Shown piece by piece: positions 7,495 to 16,524 of a stretch of DNA of 64,000 nucleotides (position 1 is the stretch's first letter; each line of letters opens with the position of its first letter). The translations under genes and the position numbers were made by a program. The notes under the pieces are model-generated. The model was given only the letters and a program-made list of their open reading frames with translations, did not search any database and was not told the DNA's origin. The DNA is from JANMOK01 sp031415055 (lineage in GTDB: Bacteria; Pseudomonadota; Alphaproteobacteria; Rhodobacterales; Rhodobacteraceae), in the NCBI GenBank assembly GCA_031415055.1, contig JANOQZ010000035.1, forward strand, positions 22,673-86,672. Reading direction: 5' to 3'.

Positions 7495-8835
7495 ATGCGC
7501 ACCACCCGCCCCTCCAACCTCTTCTACCAAACCGACCACCCGCGCCCCGTCCTCGACCGCGCCGAGGGCATCTATATGTGGGACACCAACGGCAACCGCT
7601 TCATCGACGGCTCCAGCGGAGCGATGGTCTGCAACATCGGTCATTCCAACCCCGTCGTCCTCGCAGCAATGCAAAAACAAATGGCCAAGTCCACTTTCGG
7701 CTACCGGCTGCATTTCGAGACCGAAGCCTCGGAAAAACTCGCCGCCAAAACCGCCGCCCTCGCTTGGCCCGGCATGACCCGGGTGTTCTTCGTTTCCGGC
7801 GGCTCGGAGGCGGTCGAATCCGCCCTCAAACTCGCCCGCCAATACGCCATCGCCATCAAGCAGCCGCAACGCTGGAAGGTGATCTCGCGCTATCCCAGCT
7901 ACCACGGCTGCACTCTTGGCGCGCTCGCCATCACCGGTTACGACCCGCTGACCGACCCCTATCTGCCGATGATGCAGATGATGCCCAAAGTGCCCGCCCC
8001 CCGCGCTTGGCTCGACGGCCTCGACCCGGCAAACGCCGCCACCGGCCAACACTACGCCGCCATGCTGGAAGCCAAAATCATTGCCGAAGGCCCCGAAACC
8101 GTCCTCGCCCACATCCTAGAACCCATCGGCGGTGCCTCCACCGGCGCGTTGGTTCCCCCCAAAGGCTACATGGAAGCCGTCCGCGCCATCTGCACCCGCT
8201 ACGGCGTGCTCCTGATCCACGACGAAGTCATGTCCGGCGGCGGTCGCACCGGCAAGTTTTTCGGCGGCCAGCACTGGACCGCCGCCCCCGACATCCTCGC
8301 CGTTTCCAAAGGTTTCGGCGCCGGCTACGTCCCCCTCGGCGCCATGGTCGCCCAGCAAGCCATCGTCGATGCCGTCCTGTCCGAGGGCCCGTTCCAGCAC
8401 GGCTTCACCTATGCCGGCAACCCCTTGGCCTGCGCCGCCGGGCTGGCGGTGATCGGGGAAATCGAGCGCCTGAACCTGATGCAAAACGCCGTTTCCACCG
8501 GCGCAATCCTCAAAGCCGAACTCACCGCCCTGATGACCCGTTTCCCCTTCATCGGCGACGTCCGCGGCATGGGCGTGCTGCTGGCGTTTGAACTGGTATC
8601 CGACCGCACCACCAAAGCCCCCCTCAACCCCGCCCTCAAAGCCTTCGACCGCCTCACCGAACACGCCTACCAACGCGGCCTCATCATCTACCCCCGCCGG
8701 TCACGAGGCGGCTACTCCGGCGACCATTTCCTGATCGCGCCGCCGATGATCACGACTGAGGCGCAAGTGGGGGAAATCATGGAGAGGCTTGTGGATGCCC
8801 TCACCGCCTTCGCCAAGGAATGCGGTCTTGGATGA
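7495..8835 (+). CDS. Class III (omega-type) PLP aminotransferase
   Basis: The 446-aa protein has the full class III aminotransferase fold. It has an N-terminal YMWDTNGNRFIDGSSG segment, FFVSGGSEAVESALKLAR at about residues 98-115, IHDEVMSGGGRTG with the PLP-pyridine Asp at 243, and the Schiff-base Lys at about 272 in AVSKGFGAGYVPLGA. The family moves amino groups from omega-amino acids, beta-alanine or similar amines to pyruvate or 2-oxoglutarate. The next gene on the strand is a beta-keto acid cleavage enzyme, so catabolism of an amine to a beta-keto acid is a reasonable shared role, though a 211-bp repeat-bearing gap separates them. The substrate is not resolved. Confidence 0.9.
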   Translation: MRTTRPSNLFYQTDHPRPVLDRAEGIYMWDTNGNRFIDGSSGAMVCNIGHSNPVVLAAMQKQMAKSTFGYRLHFETEASEKLAAKTAALAWPGMTRVFFVSGGSEAVESALKLARQYAIAIKQPQRWKVISRYPSYHGCTLGALAITGYDPLTDPYLPMMQMMPKVPAPRAWLDGLDPANAATGQHYAAMLEAKIIAEGPETVLAHILEPIGGASTGALVPPKGYMEAVRAICTRYGVLLIHDEVMSGGGRTGKFFGGQHWTAAPDILAVSKGFGAGYVPLGAMVAQQAIVDAVLSEGPFQHGFTYAGNPLACAAGLAVIGEIERLNLMQNAVSTGAILKAELTALMTRFPFIGDVRGMGVLLAFELVSDRTTKAPLNPALKAFDRLTEHAYQRGLIIYPRRSRGGYSGDHFLIAPPMITTEAQVGEIMERLVDALTAFAKECGLG

Positions 8836-8935
8836 CCCTTTGTGCGCATCATAAAGGGCGCTGCCGTCCCGGGGTGGGCGCAACACGCCCGCCGTCGTGC
8901 TGAAAGCACGCCTTAGGCGTGACGGGCGGGTCGGG
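8836..8935. repeat. Hairpin cluster with GTGCTgaaAGCAC repeat, copy 1
   Basis: Directly after the aminotransferase stop, CCCTTT (8836-8841) pairs with AAAGGG (8853-8858). A three-arm palindrome follows at 8892-8925: outer stem CCGTC/GACGG, enclosing hairpin GTGCT-gaa-AGCAC (8897-8909) and hairpin GCC-tta-GGC (8910-8918). The outer stem extends with one bulge (CCCGCC at 8888 against GGGCGGG at 8924). The same core recurs at 41432-41468, so this is a dispersed repeat. It could also serve as a transcript-end structure. Confidence 0.65.
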
Positions 8936-9046
8936 CGCGTCCCAGCGAAAGGCGCCGGGGTTTTCTTTTTATGACTGGCACTTCCGTGCGACAATTGACC
9001 AGCATATGAATATCGGAAGTACAATTATTTGGGCAATCTTCCCCCC

Positions 9047-9970
9047 ATGACCAAAATCATCATCTCCTGCGCCATCACCGGCTCGATCCACACACCCAGC
9101 ATGTCGCCGTACCTGCCCATAACGGCGGACGAGATAGCAACCCAAGCCACCGACGCCGCCAAAGCCGGGGCCGCCATCCTGCACCTGCACGCCCGCCACC
9201 CCGACACCGGCCACCCCTCAGCCGACCCCAATCACTGGGCCGCCTTCCTGCCACGCATCAAGCCCACCAACGCCGTCATCAACATGACCACCGGCGGTTC
9301 CGCCATTATGACATTGGACCAGCGCCTCGCCGCCCCGAAAGCCAACGCGCCCGAAATGTGCTCACTCAACATGGGCAGCATGAATTTCGCCCTCTATCCG
9401 ATGATCGAGCGGATCAAGACGTGGAAACACGATTGGGAAAAACCCTTCCTCGCCAACACCGACGACCTCGTGTTCAAGAACACCCCGCGCGACATCGCCA
9501 CCGTGCTGCGCGAGATGGGCGAGGAGCGCGGCGCGAGGTTCGAGTTCGAATGCTACGACATCGGCCATTTGACCATGCTGAAACATTTCGTCGACCGCGG
9601 CGCGGTCAAGCCGCCCTATTTCATCCAGTTCGTCTTTGGTGTGCTCGGCGGCATGGCGGCGGAACCGGAAACCCTGACCTACCTCAAACGCCGGGCCGAC
9701 CAGATGTTCGGCTCCGACTACCACTTCTCCGTCCTCGGTGCCGGCCGCGCCCAAATCCAGCTGGCCACCATCGCCGCCGCCATCGGCGGGCATGTGCGGG
9801 TCGGGCTGGAGGATAACCTCTATATCGCCAAAGGCGTGCGGGCGCATAGCAACGCGCAGCAAGTCAGCCAAATCCGCGCCATCGTCGAAGGCCTCGGCCG
9901 CGAGGTCGCCACCCCCGACGAAGCCCGCGAAATGCTGGGGCTGAAAGGAGCCGACAAGGTGGGGTTTTGA
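9047..9970 (+). CDS. Beta-keto acid cleavage enzyme (BKACE, DUF849)
   Basis: The 307-aa protein is a BKACE-family TIM barrel. The N terminus KIIISCAITGSIHTPSMSPYLP, the zinc-binding HLHAR motif (His46, His48) and the C-terminal GLEDNLYIAKGVRAHSN are diagnostic. Members condense a beta-keto acid with acetyl-CoA to give a CoA ester plus acetoacetate, with the side-chain specificity set by a few pocket residues. The ATG at 9047 matches the family N terminus but lacks a good ribosome site. A TTG at 9029 with GGAAG upstream is the alternative. It overlaps the GNAT gene by four bases (TTGA) and follows the aminotransferase gene. Confidence 0.88.
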   Translation: MTKIIISCAITGSIHTPSMSPYLPITADEIATQATDAAKAGAAILHLHARHPDTGHPSADPNHWAAFLPRIKPTNAVINMTTGGSAIMTLDQRLAAPKANAPEMCSLNMGSMNFALYPMIERIKTWKHDWEKPFLANTDDLVFKNTPRDIATVLREMGEERGARFEFECYDIGHLTMLKHFVDRGAVKPPYFIQFVFGVLGGMAAEPETLTYLKRRADQMFGSDYHFSVLGAGRAQIQLATIAAAIGGHVRVGLEDNLYIAKGVRAHSNAQQVSQIRAIVEGLGREVATPDEAREMLGLKGADKVGF

Positions 9971-10431
9971 TCACCTACCGCCGCGCCAATTCCAGCGACG
10001 TCCCCACGATCCTGACCATGCTGCAGGCCTTGGCGCAGCACGACGGGGCGACCAGCAACTCTACCGCCGAATCCCTGCAAAAACACGGTTTCGGCCCGAA
10101 CCCCTTGTTCCGCGTCATCCTTGCCGAGCGTGACGCCGAAACCCTCGGCCTCGCCCTATTCTTCCCGGAATTCTCCAGTTACCGCGGCAACCCTGGCGTC
10201 TTTGTCCAAGATATTTATGTCAAACCCACCGCCCGCAAACTTGGTATCGGTCGCGGGCTGTTGGTCGAAGTCGCCAAATCCGCGCAAGACTGGGACGCGA
10301 CGTTTATCGCGCTGATGGTGCAGCGGGGGAATACCGAAGCATCGGCGTTCTATGCCCAATTGGGCTTTGTTGCACGCGGCGATGTCGCTGCGCTGGTGCT
10401 GGATGACCTAGGGAAATTATGGCGGCTCTAA
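9967..10431 (+). CDS. GNAT-family N-acetyltransferase
   Basis: The 154-aa protein has the GNAT fold: an N-terminal ITYRRANSSDVPTILTML, the acetyl-CoA pyrophosphate-binding segment KPTARKLGIGRGLL, and the C-terminal NTEASAFYAQLGF. It resembles the SSAT-like/Rhodobacterales small acetyltransferases. It starts at TTG, with an AAGGTGG site 6 nt upstream and a TTGA overlap with the BKACE stop, so the two are translationally coupled. The acceptor is unknown; the coupling suggests acetylation of a related amine or metabolite. Confidence 0.85.
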   Translation: MITYRRANSSDVPTILTMLQALAQHDGATSNSTAESLQKHGFGPNPLFRVILAERDAETLGLALFFPEFSSYRGNPGVFVQDIYVKPTARKLGIGRGLLVEVAKSAQDWDATFIALMVQRGNTEASAFYAQLGFVARGDVAALVLDDLGKLWRL

Positions 10432-10587
10432 GGGCGCATCCCGCAATCCGCCCATCCTTGCCCCTGTGTTCACCCTGCAACACAAGGAATTGGACTTAGC
10501 GCTTGATCTTGTGACAACATTCTCCCCCTACCCAATCCCTCGCGGCGTTTCTATACTCTCGGCAAAACAAGAATTCGGGGTGCGGGA

Positions 10588-11064
10588 ATGCGGTGTCCGT
10601 TTTGTGGGAATGTCGATACTCAGGTCAAAGATTCGCGACCTGCCGAAGACCATGTTTCTATCCGGCGGCGGCGGTTTTGTCCGTCTTGTGCCGGTCGGTT
10701 TACCACCTATGAACGGGTGCAATTACGCGACCTGGTAGTGATCAAGAAATCCGGCAAGCGCGAGGCGTTTGACCGCGACAAACTCGAGCGTTCCATCCGC
10801 ATTGCCATGCAGAAACGACCCATTGAGACCGAACGTATCGACCAGATGATCTCAGGCATCGTCCGCCGTTTGGAAAGTATGGGTGACAGCGACGTGCCGT
10901 CCGACAAGATCGGCGCGATTGTTATGGAAACATTGGCGCGGATCGACACTGTCGCCTATGTCCGTTTCGCCAGCGTCTACAAGAACTTCCAAGCCGCCGA
11001 TGATTTTGAGGAATTCGTCTCGGAATTGCGCCCGGTCGCGGCGGAACCGGAAGAAGAAGACTGA
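10588..11064 (+). CDS. nrdR: Transcriptional repressor NrdR
   Basis: The 158-aa protein has the NrdR zinc ribbon with Cys3, Cys6, Cys31 and Cys34 (MRCPFCG ... RRRRFCPSC), followed by an ATP-cone domain (LVVIKKSGKREAFDRDKLERSI). NrdR senses ATP/dATP and represses ribonucleotide reductase operons by binding NrdR boxes. It precedes ribD by only 3 nt, the order seen across Rhodobacterales and other alphaproteobacteria. The ATG at 10588 gives the canonical N terminus. The 156 bp upstream of it show a TATACT element at 10550-10555, but no convincing -35. Confidence 0.96.
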   Translation: MRCPFCGNVDTQVKDSRPAEDHVSIRRRRFCPSCAGRFTTYERVQLRDLVVIKKSGKREAFDRDKLERSIRIAMQKRPIETERIDQMISGIVRRLESMGDSDVPSDKIGAIVMETLARIDTVAYVRFASVYKNFQAADDFEEFVSELRPVAAEPEEED

Positions 11065-11067
11065 ACG

Positions 11068-12183
11068 ATGGCCGATAGTGCCGACGACATCCGTTGGATG
11101 CGCTCGGCCTTAAGCCTGTCCAAACGCGGCCTCGGTCGGGTTTGGCCCAATCCATCGGTCGGCTGCATCATCGTCAAGCACGGCGTGGTTCTGGGCCGTG
11201 GCGTAACCGCCGCTGGCGGTCGCCCGCATGCCGAAGCTGCGGCATTAGCTCAAGCCGGGGCCGTGGCCTATGGCGCGACCGTCTATGTCACACTGGAACC
11301 TTGCGCCATTCCCGGACGCGACCAATCCTGCGCCGATAAATTGGTCGCGGCGGGTGTGGCGCGGGTGGTCGCGGCGGTCGTCGACCCAAATCCGCAGGTT
11401 AACGGACAGGGGCTGGCCAAATTGCGGGGGGCCGGAATTGCCACGGACTGCGGGGTTCTTGAGGATGAGGCCCGCCAAGCGAATGAAGGGTTTTTCCTGC
11501 GCATCACCAAAAGCCGCCCGATGCTCACCCTGAAACTCGCCACCAGTTTGGACGGCAAAATCGCCACTGAAAGCGGCGAAAGCCGTTGGATTACCGGTCC
11601 CGAGGCGCGACGGCACGTGCATTTCATGCGGGCGAACCACGACGCCATATTGACCGGAATTGGCACGGCATTGGCCGACGACCCAACCCTGAATGTGCGC
11701 GATATTGGCCTGTCTGCAAATCCGGTGCGTGTTGTCCTCGACGCAAAACTGGCGCTGCACCTAAGTTCAAAACTGGTGCAAACCGCTGGGCAACAACCTT
11801 TGTGGATTCTCCATGGACCGCTGCTCGACGCAACCAATTTGACCGCCCTGAAGAATGCCGGTGCGAACCTGTTTGAGTGCCCGCTCGACCAAGATGGCCG
11901 GCTGAATTTACATGGCGCAATGAAGATCTTGGCCGAACAAGGCCTTACCCGCGTTCTGTGCGAAAGCGGTGCGAAACTTGCTGCGGCGCTCATTCGCAAC
12001 GACCTTGTTGACCGATTGGCGTTGTTTACGGCGGGCATCGCGATTGGCGCGGACGGTTTGTCTGCACTTGGCCTGCTTGGGCTCGGTAACCTTGCTGCCT
12101 TTCCCAAGTTCCGCTTGATAGAGACGCATAAGATTGGCCCGGACACGTTGTCGCACTGGCATCGCTCAGCGGCGCATTTTTAG
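11068..12183 (+). CDS. ribD: Bifunctional riboflavin deaminase/reductase RibD
   Basis: The 371-aa protein performs the second and third steps of the riboflavin pathway. The N-terminal cytidine-deaminase-like domain has zinc ligands His54 (PHAEAAAL, with catalytic Glu56), Cys79 and Cys88 (PCAIPGRDQSC). The C-terminal reductase domain begins at TLKLATSLDGKIAT and contains the NADPH-binding GESRWITGPEARRHVH region. The PC...C segment is diverged from the common PCSHYGRTPPC but keeps both ligands. The gene is 3 nt after nrdR. Its last 18 bp overlap the convergent capsule gene. Length is normal for the family. Confidence 0.95.
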   Translation: MADSADDIRWMRSALSLSKRGLGRVWPNPSVGCIIVKHGVVLGRGVTAAGGRPHAEAAALAQAGAVAYGATVYVTLEPCAIPGRDQSCADKLVAAGVARVVAAVVDPNPQVNGQGLAKLRGAGIATDCGVLEDEARQANEGFFLRITKSRPMLTLKLATSLDGKIATESGESRWITGPEARRHVHFMRANHDAILTGIGTALADDPTLNVRDIGLSANPVRVVLDAKLALHLSSKLVQTAGQQPLWILHGPLLDATNLTALKNAGANLFECPLDQDGRLNLHGAMKILAEQGLTRVLCESGAKLAAALIRNDLVDRLALFTAGIAIGADGLSALGLLGLGNLAAFPKFRLIETHKIGPDTLSHWHRSAAHF

Positions 12184-13242
12184 CCTGAAGCGACGCAGAA
12201 TTTTCTGCGCGAAAACTGCCGTAACAAGCCAGAAATTGCGCCGACTCGCCCCAACAAAAACCAGAGCCTGTTCAACTGAAATCGGCTCTGCACTGCGCAT
12301 ATCTCGATATGTCGGATAGTTGATAAATGCCGCATGCACCAATCCATCGAGTGAAACGTGCACATTACGTCGTGGGCAAGGTTTCCCGCGATCGTCGCTC
12401 AGGCCCCAGCCGGCGTAGAACGGTGTGCCAAAAGTGACGACTTTCTTGCCACGCAACAATGCCTCAAATCCGATCAACGAAGTCATTGTCCAAACTTCGT
12501 CGACATGCGCGATTGCGGCGGTGGCAGAAACGCCGGTCAAGACAACATCGGCTGCAGCCAAATCTGCCAGCGACACTGAGCCAGTTCGCAGACCCGCTTC
12601 GACATCGGGATGCGGCTTGTAGGCAATAAAAGCCTCGGGATTATCTCGGCGAACGATCTTCAACAACTCGCCATTTGTTCGCACTGCATCACTGCCAAGT
12701 ACAATTGAAGCATCATCTTCAACCTGACCGGGCACCAAAATTCTGCGTTTGCCGTGGGTCACCAACGTCGGTAAGTCCGCGCCAACATTGTATTTGCTGA
12801 TATTCTGGCTGCATATTTTCAAACGCAATTTCCGGGCTCGTTCCAGTTCGACCGCAGTCAGAGTCACAGACGCCCGAATGAAATCTTCCAAATCGCAGGG
12901 TTTTCTCGGGTCAAAATAGATTCCCTGGCTGTCAACGACCAACGAGATCGGTTCAAAAAGTTCCGCACCAAGACCGCGCGAGCGGATGAATCCGTCTTCA
13001 ATGTGCAGCAATTTCACGCCATTGGCCTGACAAATCTCTGCCAAATCATCCGGCTCCTTCGATGCCCAAACCGCCAAAGGCACGCCAGTTTTTCGCGCCA
13101 AGGCCACTGCTTGACTGCTATCATTTTCGAAGGCCACAAGGCCAAAAAACCGCCGCAAAAACCGCCTTTTCCACCGACTGGCACCCAAAATAACTATTCC
13201 GGGTGCCGTGCCTTGGTCGCTGACGCCGCCTGCAAAAGGCAT
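12166..13242 (-). CDS. KpsC-like capsule polysaccharide glycosyltransferase (single module)
   Basis: The 358-aa protein matches one half of KpsC, the enzyme that builds the beta-Kdo linker of group 2-type capsules at the inner membrane. Visible motifs are LHIEDGFIRSRGLG, ILVPGQVEDDASI, AYKPHPDVEAG and TFGTPFYAGWGL. Canonical KpsC has two such modules (about 670 aa); only one is present, with no second module nearby. It follows the export lipoprotein gene by 13 nt on the same strand and overlaps the end of ribD by 18 bp convergently. The ATG at 13242 has only a weak ribosome site. A single-module linker transferase is the likely role. Confidence 0.8.
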   Translation of the reverse strand: MPFAGGVSDQGTAPGIVILGASRWKRRFLRRFFGLVAFENDSSQAVALARKTGVPLAVWASKEPDDLAEICQANGVKLLHIEDGFIRSRGLGAELFEPISLVVDSQGIYFDPRKPCDLEDFIRASVTLTAVELERARKLRLKICSQNISKYNVGADLPTLVTHGKRRILVPGQVEDDASIVLGSDAVRTNGELLKIVRRDNPEAFIAYKPHPDVEAGLRTGSVSLADLAAADVVLTGVSATAAIAHVDEVWTMTSLIGFEALLRGKKVVTFGTPFYAGWGLSDDRGKPCPRRNVHVSLDGLVHAAFINYPTYRDMRSAEPISVEQALVFVGASRRNFWLVTAVFAQKILRRFRLKMRR

Positions 13243-13255
13243 CGCCCGCGTCAGC

Positions 13256-14395
13256 CTAGTTGTTCAGCGCATTGGTCGCGGTTGCCAAAGCTTCGCTTGA
13301 ATTCACCGTAGTGAGGAAGGCATTCAACACTTTCTGGAAGCCAACAAACGGCGCTTCGGTGATATAAAGCGTGTCACCATCGCGCACCATGAATTCGCGC
13401 GCGGTAAAAATGCCTGCAGGTTCGGTCAAGTTGATGATATAAGCAAATCGCTGTGTCGTCGTTATGTCACTTCGGCCCAGTACCAGATTGGCAATATCGG
13501 AAGGCTCCTCGCGGAAAACAAAAACACCGCTTGGATCGGCGCTGCTGTCACGCAGTCCACCGACCTGCGCCAAAGCCTGCACCACGCTTAAGTCACGCCG
13601 TGCGAAGGGAATGTTGGTCTGAGTTCCCGACGAACCAAGTGCCGTGTACATTCGCTGGTCTTCTTCGACCAAAACCTTGTCACCCGGCAACAAGGCGATG
13701 TCTGACGACGAATCGTCAAATAAATCCTGCAACCAAATCGTCCCCGACCTATCACCACGACGAACGGTCACTTTTGCCACGGCCTGCGGAATGTTGATGC
13801 CGCCAGCTTGCGCGATCATGCCGGTCAATCGCTTGGTCGGGGCCTCAATGGGGTAAACCCCTTGCACGGCAACGCCACCGATCACCGAGACAACCGCCCC
13901 GTTTCCAGCGGTGCGCTTCACTTCGACTTGCGGGTCAGGCGTCTGCTCTTCCAACGAGCGGGTAACCAGCAGACGCAGTTGATCTGGCGTCTTGCCTGAT
14001 GCCAATAGATTGCCTGCATAGGGCACAAAAATCAGCCCTTTTTGGTCAACTTGTAATTCCTGCAGGAATGTAACTTTCTGTCCAACGTTTGATAAAAGCC
14101 CATTGTCGGTATTTTCCCAAACGGTCACCGTCAGAACGTCGCCGGGGTTGATGATATCAACGCCCCTTGGGCCTGTGTCGGTAAAGTAGCTTCCAAAAGC
14201 CATGCTTTGGTCACGTGTCGCCATGCGGGCGATTGTCGTTGTCACATCAATAACATGCACGTCGCCGCCGTTTTCAAACGAGGATGCTTCGAGTTCCTGT
14301 TTGCTAGGCCCAGAACGCGGCAAGCCGCAGGCGACCAAGATCAAACCCATAGCGAAAATAACAGCTGTGCTGGTTAAAGTTCCAGATTTTTTCAT
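13256..14395 (-). CDS. Polysaccharide export outer-membrane lipoprotein (Wza/KpsD-like)
   Basis: The 379-aa protein has a lipoprotein signal with lipobox LVAC (Cys23) and then a Poly_export domain beginning INPGDVLTVTVWENTDNG. SLBB-type repeats follow (SVIGGVAVQGVYPI and later ALAQVGGLRDSSADPSG). Such proteins form the outer-membrane part of the capsule exporter. It lies between kpsS (2 nt upstream) and the kpsC-like gene (13 nt downstream), so the three are one transcription unit. No inner-membrane ABC exporter (KpsMT/KpsE) is present in the window. Confidence 0.9.
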   Translation of the reverse strand: MKKSGTLTSTAVIFAMGLILVACGLPRSGPSKQELEASSFENGGDVHVIDVTTTIARMATRDQSMAFGSYFTDTGPRGVDIINPGDVLTVTVWENTDNGLLSNVGQKVTFLQELQVDQKGLIFVPYAGNLLASGKTPDQLRLLVTRSLEEQTPDPQVEVKRTAGNGAVVSVIGGVAVQGVYPIEAPTKRLTGMIAQAGGINIPQAVAKVTVRRGDRSGTIWLQDLFDDSSSDIALLPGDKVLVEEDQRMYTALGSSGTQTNIPFARRDLSVVQALAQVGGLRDSSADPSGVFVFREEPSDIANLVLGRSDITTTQRFAYIINLTEPAGIFTAREFMVRDGDTLYITEAPFVGFQKVLNAFLTTVNSSEALATATNALNN

Positions 14396-14397
14396 GA

Positions 14398-15696
14398 TTA
14401 TAGTTGCCCTGCTGTTCCTGCAATGAGCCGCATTTGCCCAAATCCCGCGGCTCTTTTTCCGGCAAATTCATCATACGGATCGCGCTCGGCCAGCAGCATG
14501 GGGATGACGTGTCGAACCAGTCTTGCCCGACCAAGGGAAGAATAATAGCTGCCGGTTATTTGCGATGTCGCAATCAGATAGCTGCGAAATTCGCGGTATG
14601 AATGGTCTTCGGGCGGGGTTGGTTTGCGAAAGAACTGATCCTGTTCTTGCGATGAAACCAATTCCGGCTTGCCATAAACGGCTCGCCCCATGATTTTTAG
14701 CGGAATACCACGCGCCAATGCCTGTTGGCCTGCCGTAGAGTTGATGGTGACCACACTTTTGGCATTATCCAACAACAGACCAAGATTGCCGCCGTAGATA
14801 AACTTGAGGCGGCCCGTCAAGCCATGATCTTGGGCCAGCGCCCGCGCGATGCTTGGTAATTTCTCACGTCCATCCTCAAACGGATGCGCCTTGAAAACCA
14901 ACAACTCGCTCGGTCCGGCACCGCTGGCAAAGTTTTTTGCGCAGGTTTCCATGAAATCGCGCATCGAGACAAAATCGCTGTGGCCGACAAAAGCCGAATC
15001 ATGGCTCAGTTGCAACAGAACCAAATGATAACTGCTGCCGCTGCGCAGCAGTTGCCTAGCGCTCAATTTGCTGGCCATCACATGCATCGGCATCGCCGCC
15101 AAGCGTTTGCATTGCAACCACCATTCCTTGGCCACGCTGACTGCGCGATGGGTTTGGTAATTCGGATAGTGTTGGTTCCGAAACAGAATATTGGCGTGAT
15201 AGAGACAGCCATGCCACGTATGTCGCCATAACGTGCCCCAAACCGGCGGCGCTAAAACCGGTTCCGCCGTTTGACCATCCAAAACAATGCGCATGGCATT
15301 GAGTGACATTTCCATCAAGCGCGAATGCCCGTTCGTGCCACCGCGCTCGTAGGTCACCCAATACGGGCGCAGATATCCTTCTTCAAAAGCATGCAGGCGC
15401 AGCCCTCGTTTTTCGGCAATCCGACGTGCGGCGGCGTGGATTGGTCGCGTGTCGCCATAAATGACAATGTCGGAAATGGCATGCCGTTCCAGATATTTTT
15501 CCAGCGCCAAAGGCCATGATTGGATCGGTTCCAAATACCGCTCATAGGGCAGATCAGCGGGCCAACTGGCCTCGTCGCCTGCGTTAAATCCAATGCGCAC
15601 AACGTCGTGTCCCGCCGCATGCAGTTGTGCGGCAAGTAGCCCGAAAAACGGGCCGTGTGGTCCTTGAAGGAACATAAACCTCAATGCGGAGCTCAT
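14398..15696 (-). CDS. kpsS: Capsule polysaccharide export/modification protein KpsS
   Basis: The 432-aa protein is KpsS-like: FLQGPHGPFFGLLA at the N terminus, DIVIYGDTRPIHAAARRIA, LHAFEEGYLRPYWVTYERGG, and VTINSTAGQQALARGIPLKIMG toward the C terminus. KpsS adds the first Kdo to the lipid carrier of capsules, acting with KpsC. It is the first gene of the leftward capsule trio and is divergent from ribE across 201 bp. The ATG at 15696 fits the family N terminus. Together with the single-module kpsC-like gene it indicates a capsule or similar cell-surface glycan made with a Kdo linker. Confidence 0.9.
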   Translation of the reverse strand: MSSALRFMFLQGPHGPFFGLLAAQLHAAGHDVVRIGFNAGDEASWPADLPYERYLEPIQSWPLALEKYLERHAISDIVIYGDTRPIHAAARRIAEKRGLRLHAFEEGYLRPYWVTYERGGTNGHSRLMEMSLNAMRIVLDGQTAEPVLAPPVWGTLWRHTWHGCLYHANILFRNQHYPNYQTHRAVSVAKEWWLQCKRLAAMPMHVMASKLSARQLLRSGSSYHLVLLQLSHDSAFVGHSDFVSMRDFMETCAKNFASGAGPSELLVFKAHPFEDGREKLPSIARALAQDHGLTGRLKFIYGGNLGLLLDNAKSVVTINSTAGQQALARGIPLKIMGRAVYGKPELVSSQEQDQFFRKPTPPEDHSYREFRSYLIATSQITGSYYSSLGRARLVRHVIPMLLAERDPYDEFAGKRAAGFGQMRLIAGTAGQL

Positions 15697-15897
15697 CTTA
15701 TTTCAGCGGCCCTTCTGCTCGAATCCCGAATGCGCTTAAACCAGTTTTCGTTCAACAGCAAACCTGACAAATATCCGATTTCAAGCAATTAGCGTGTGCA
15801 ATCGGACACAAATTGCGTGGCTTTCAAAGCCTAGCCATTTCCTGATAGTCTGCGCAATAACGGAGAATATCACAAGAATACCGTCAGGAATCGGCGC

Positions 15898-16515
15898 ATG
15901 TTTACCGGCATTATCACAGACATCGGACAGGTGGTTTCGCTTGAGAAACGTGGCGACCTTCGGGCTGTTTTACGCACCGCTTACCCAAGTGCAACTTTGG
16001 CGATCGGTGCATCGGTTGCCTGCGATGGAATCTGCCTGACTTTGGTTGACAAGGGTCGCGACAAAACTGGTTTTGATTGGTTCGCCGTCGATGTTTCAGC
16101 GGAGACTTTGTCGCGCACCACTATTGGTGGTGGAAACAACGCGTGGCGGCCGGGACGTTTTGTCAACTTGGAAAGGGCGCTGCGGGTGGGGGATGAACTG
16201 GGCGGTCATATCGTTTCTGGTCATGTTGACGGGCTGGCTGAAGCCTTGGCGATCACGCCACAAGGGGACAGTACCAGGGTGACGTTGCGGGCTCCAAATG
16301 AGTTGGCCCGATTCATCGCCGAAAAAGGTTCAATTGCTCTTAACGGCACCTCGTTGACCGTCAATCTTGTGCGGGGCAATGAATTCGACGTGAATCTGAT
16401 TCCGCACACCAAAACGGTAACGACTTGGGGCGAAATCAAAGTCGGCGACCAAATCAATCTGGAAATTGATACGCTGGCGCGCTATGTCGCCCGTCTTGGT
16501 GAAGTGCAGGGTTGA
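15898..16515 (+). CDS. ribE: Riboflavin synthase alpha chain
   Basis: The 205-aa protein starts MFTGIITDIGQV and has the two tandem lumazine-binding barrels of riboflavin synthase: GASVACDGICLTL in the first, KGSIALNGTSLTV in the second. It also has the GGHIVSGHVDG linker region. It dismutates two 6,7-dimethyl-8-ribityllumazine molecules to riboflavin and the pyrimidinedione. The ATG at 15898 has AGGAA 8 nt upstream. It is followed 9 nt later by ribBX. The capsule trio on the other strand separates it from ribD. No FMN riboswitch is visible in the 201 bp upstream. Confidence 0.95.
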   Translation: MFTGIITDIGQVVSLEKRGDLRAVLRTAYPSATLAIGASVACDGICLTLVDKGRDKTGFDWFAVDVSAETLSRTTIGGGNNAWRPGRFVNLERALRVGDELGGHIVSGHVDGLAEALAITPQGDSTRVTLRAPNELARFIAEKGSIALNGTSLTVNLVRGNEFDVNLIPHTKTVTTWGEIKVGDQINLEIDTLARYVARLGEVQG

Positions 16516-16524
16516 TTCAAGCGT

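Noticed and set aside
7236..8591. A 451-codon plus-strand frame over the class III aminotransferase
   Set aside because: The translation is dominated by Arg, Pro and His, a frame shadow of a GC-rich gene; the true frame has all family motifs.
15697..15897. Possible FMN riboswitch upstream of ribE
   Set aside because: The conserved RFN-element blocks are not visible in this 201-bp interval.
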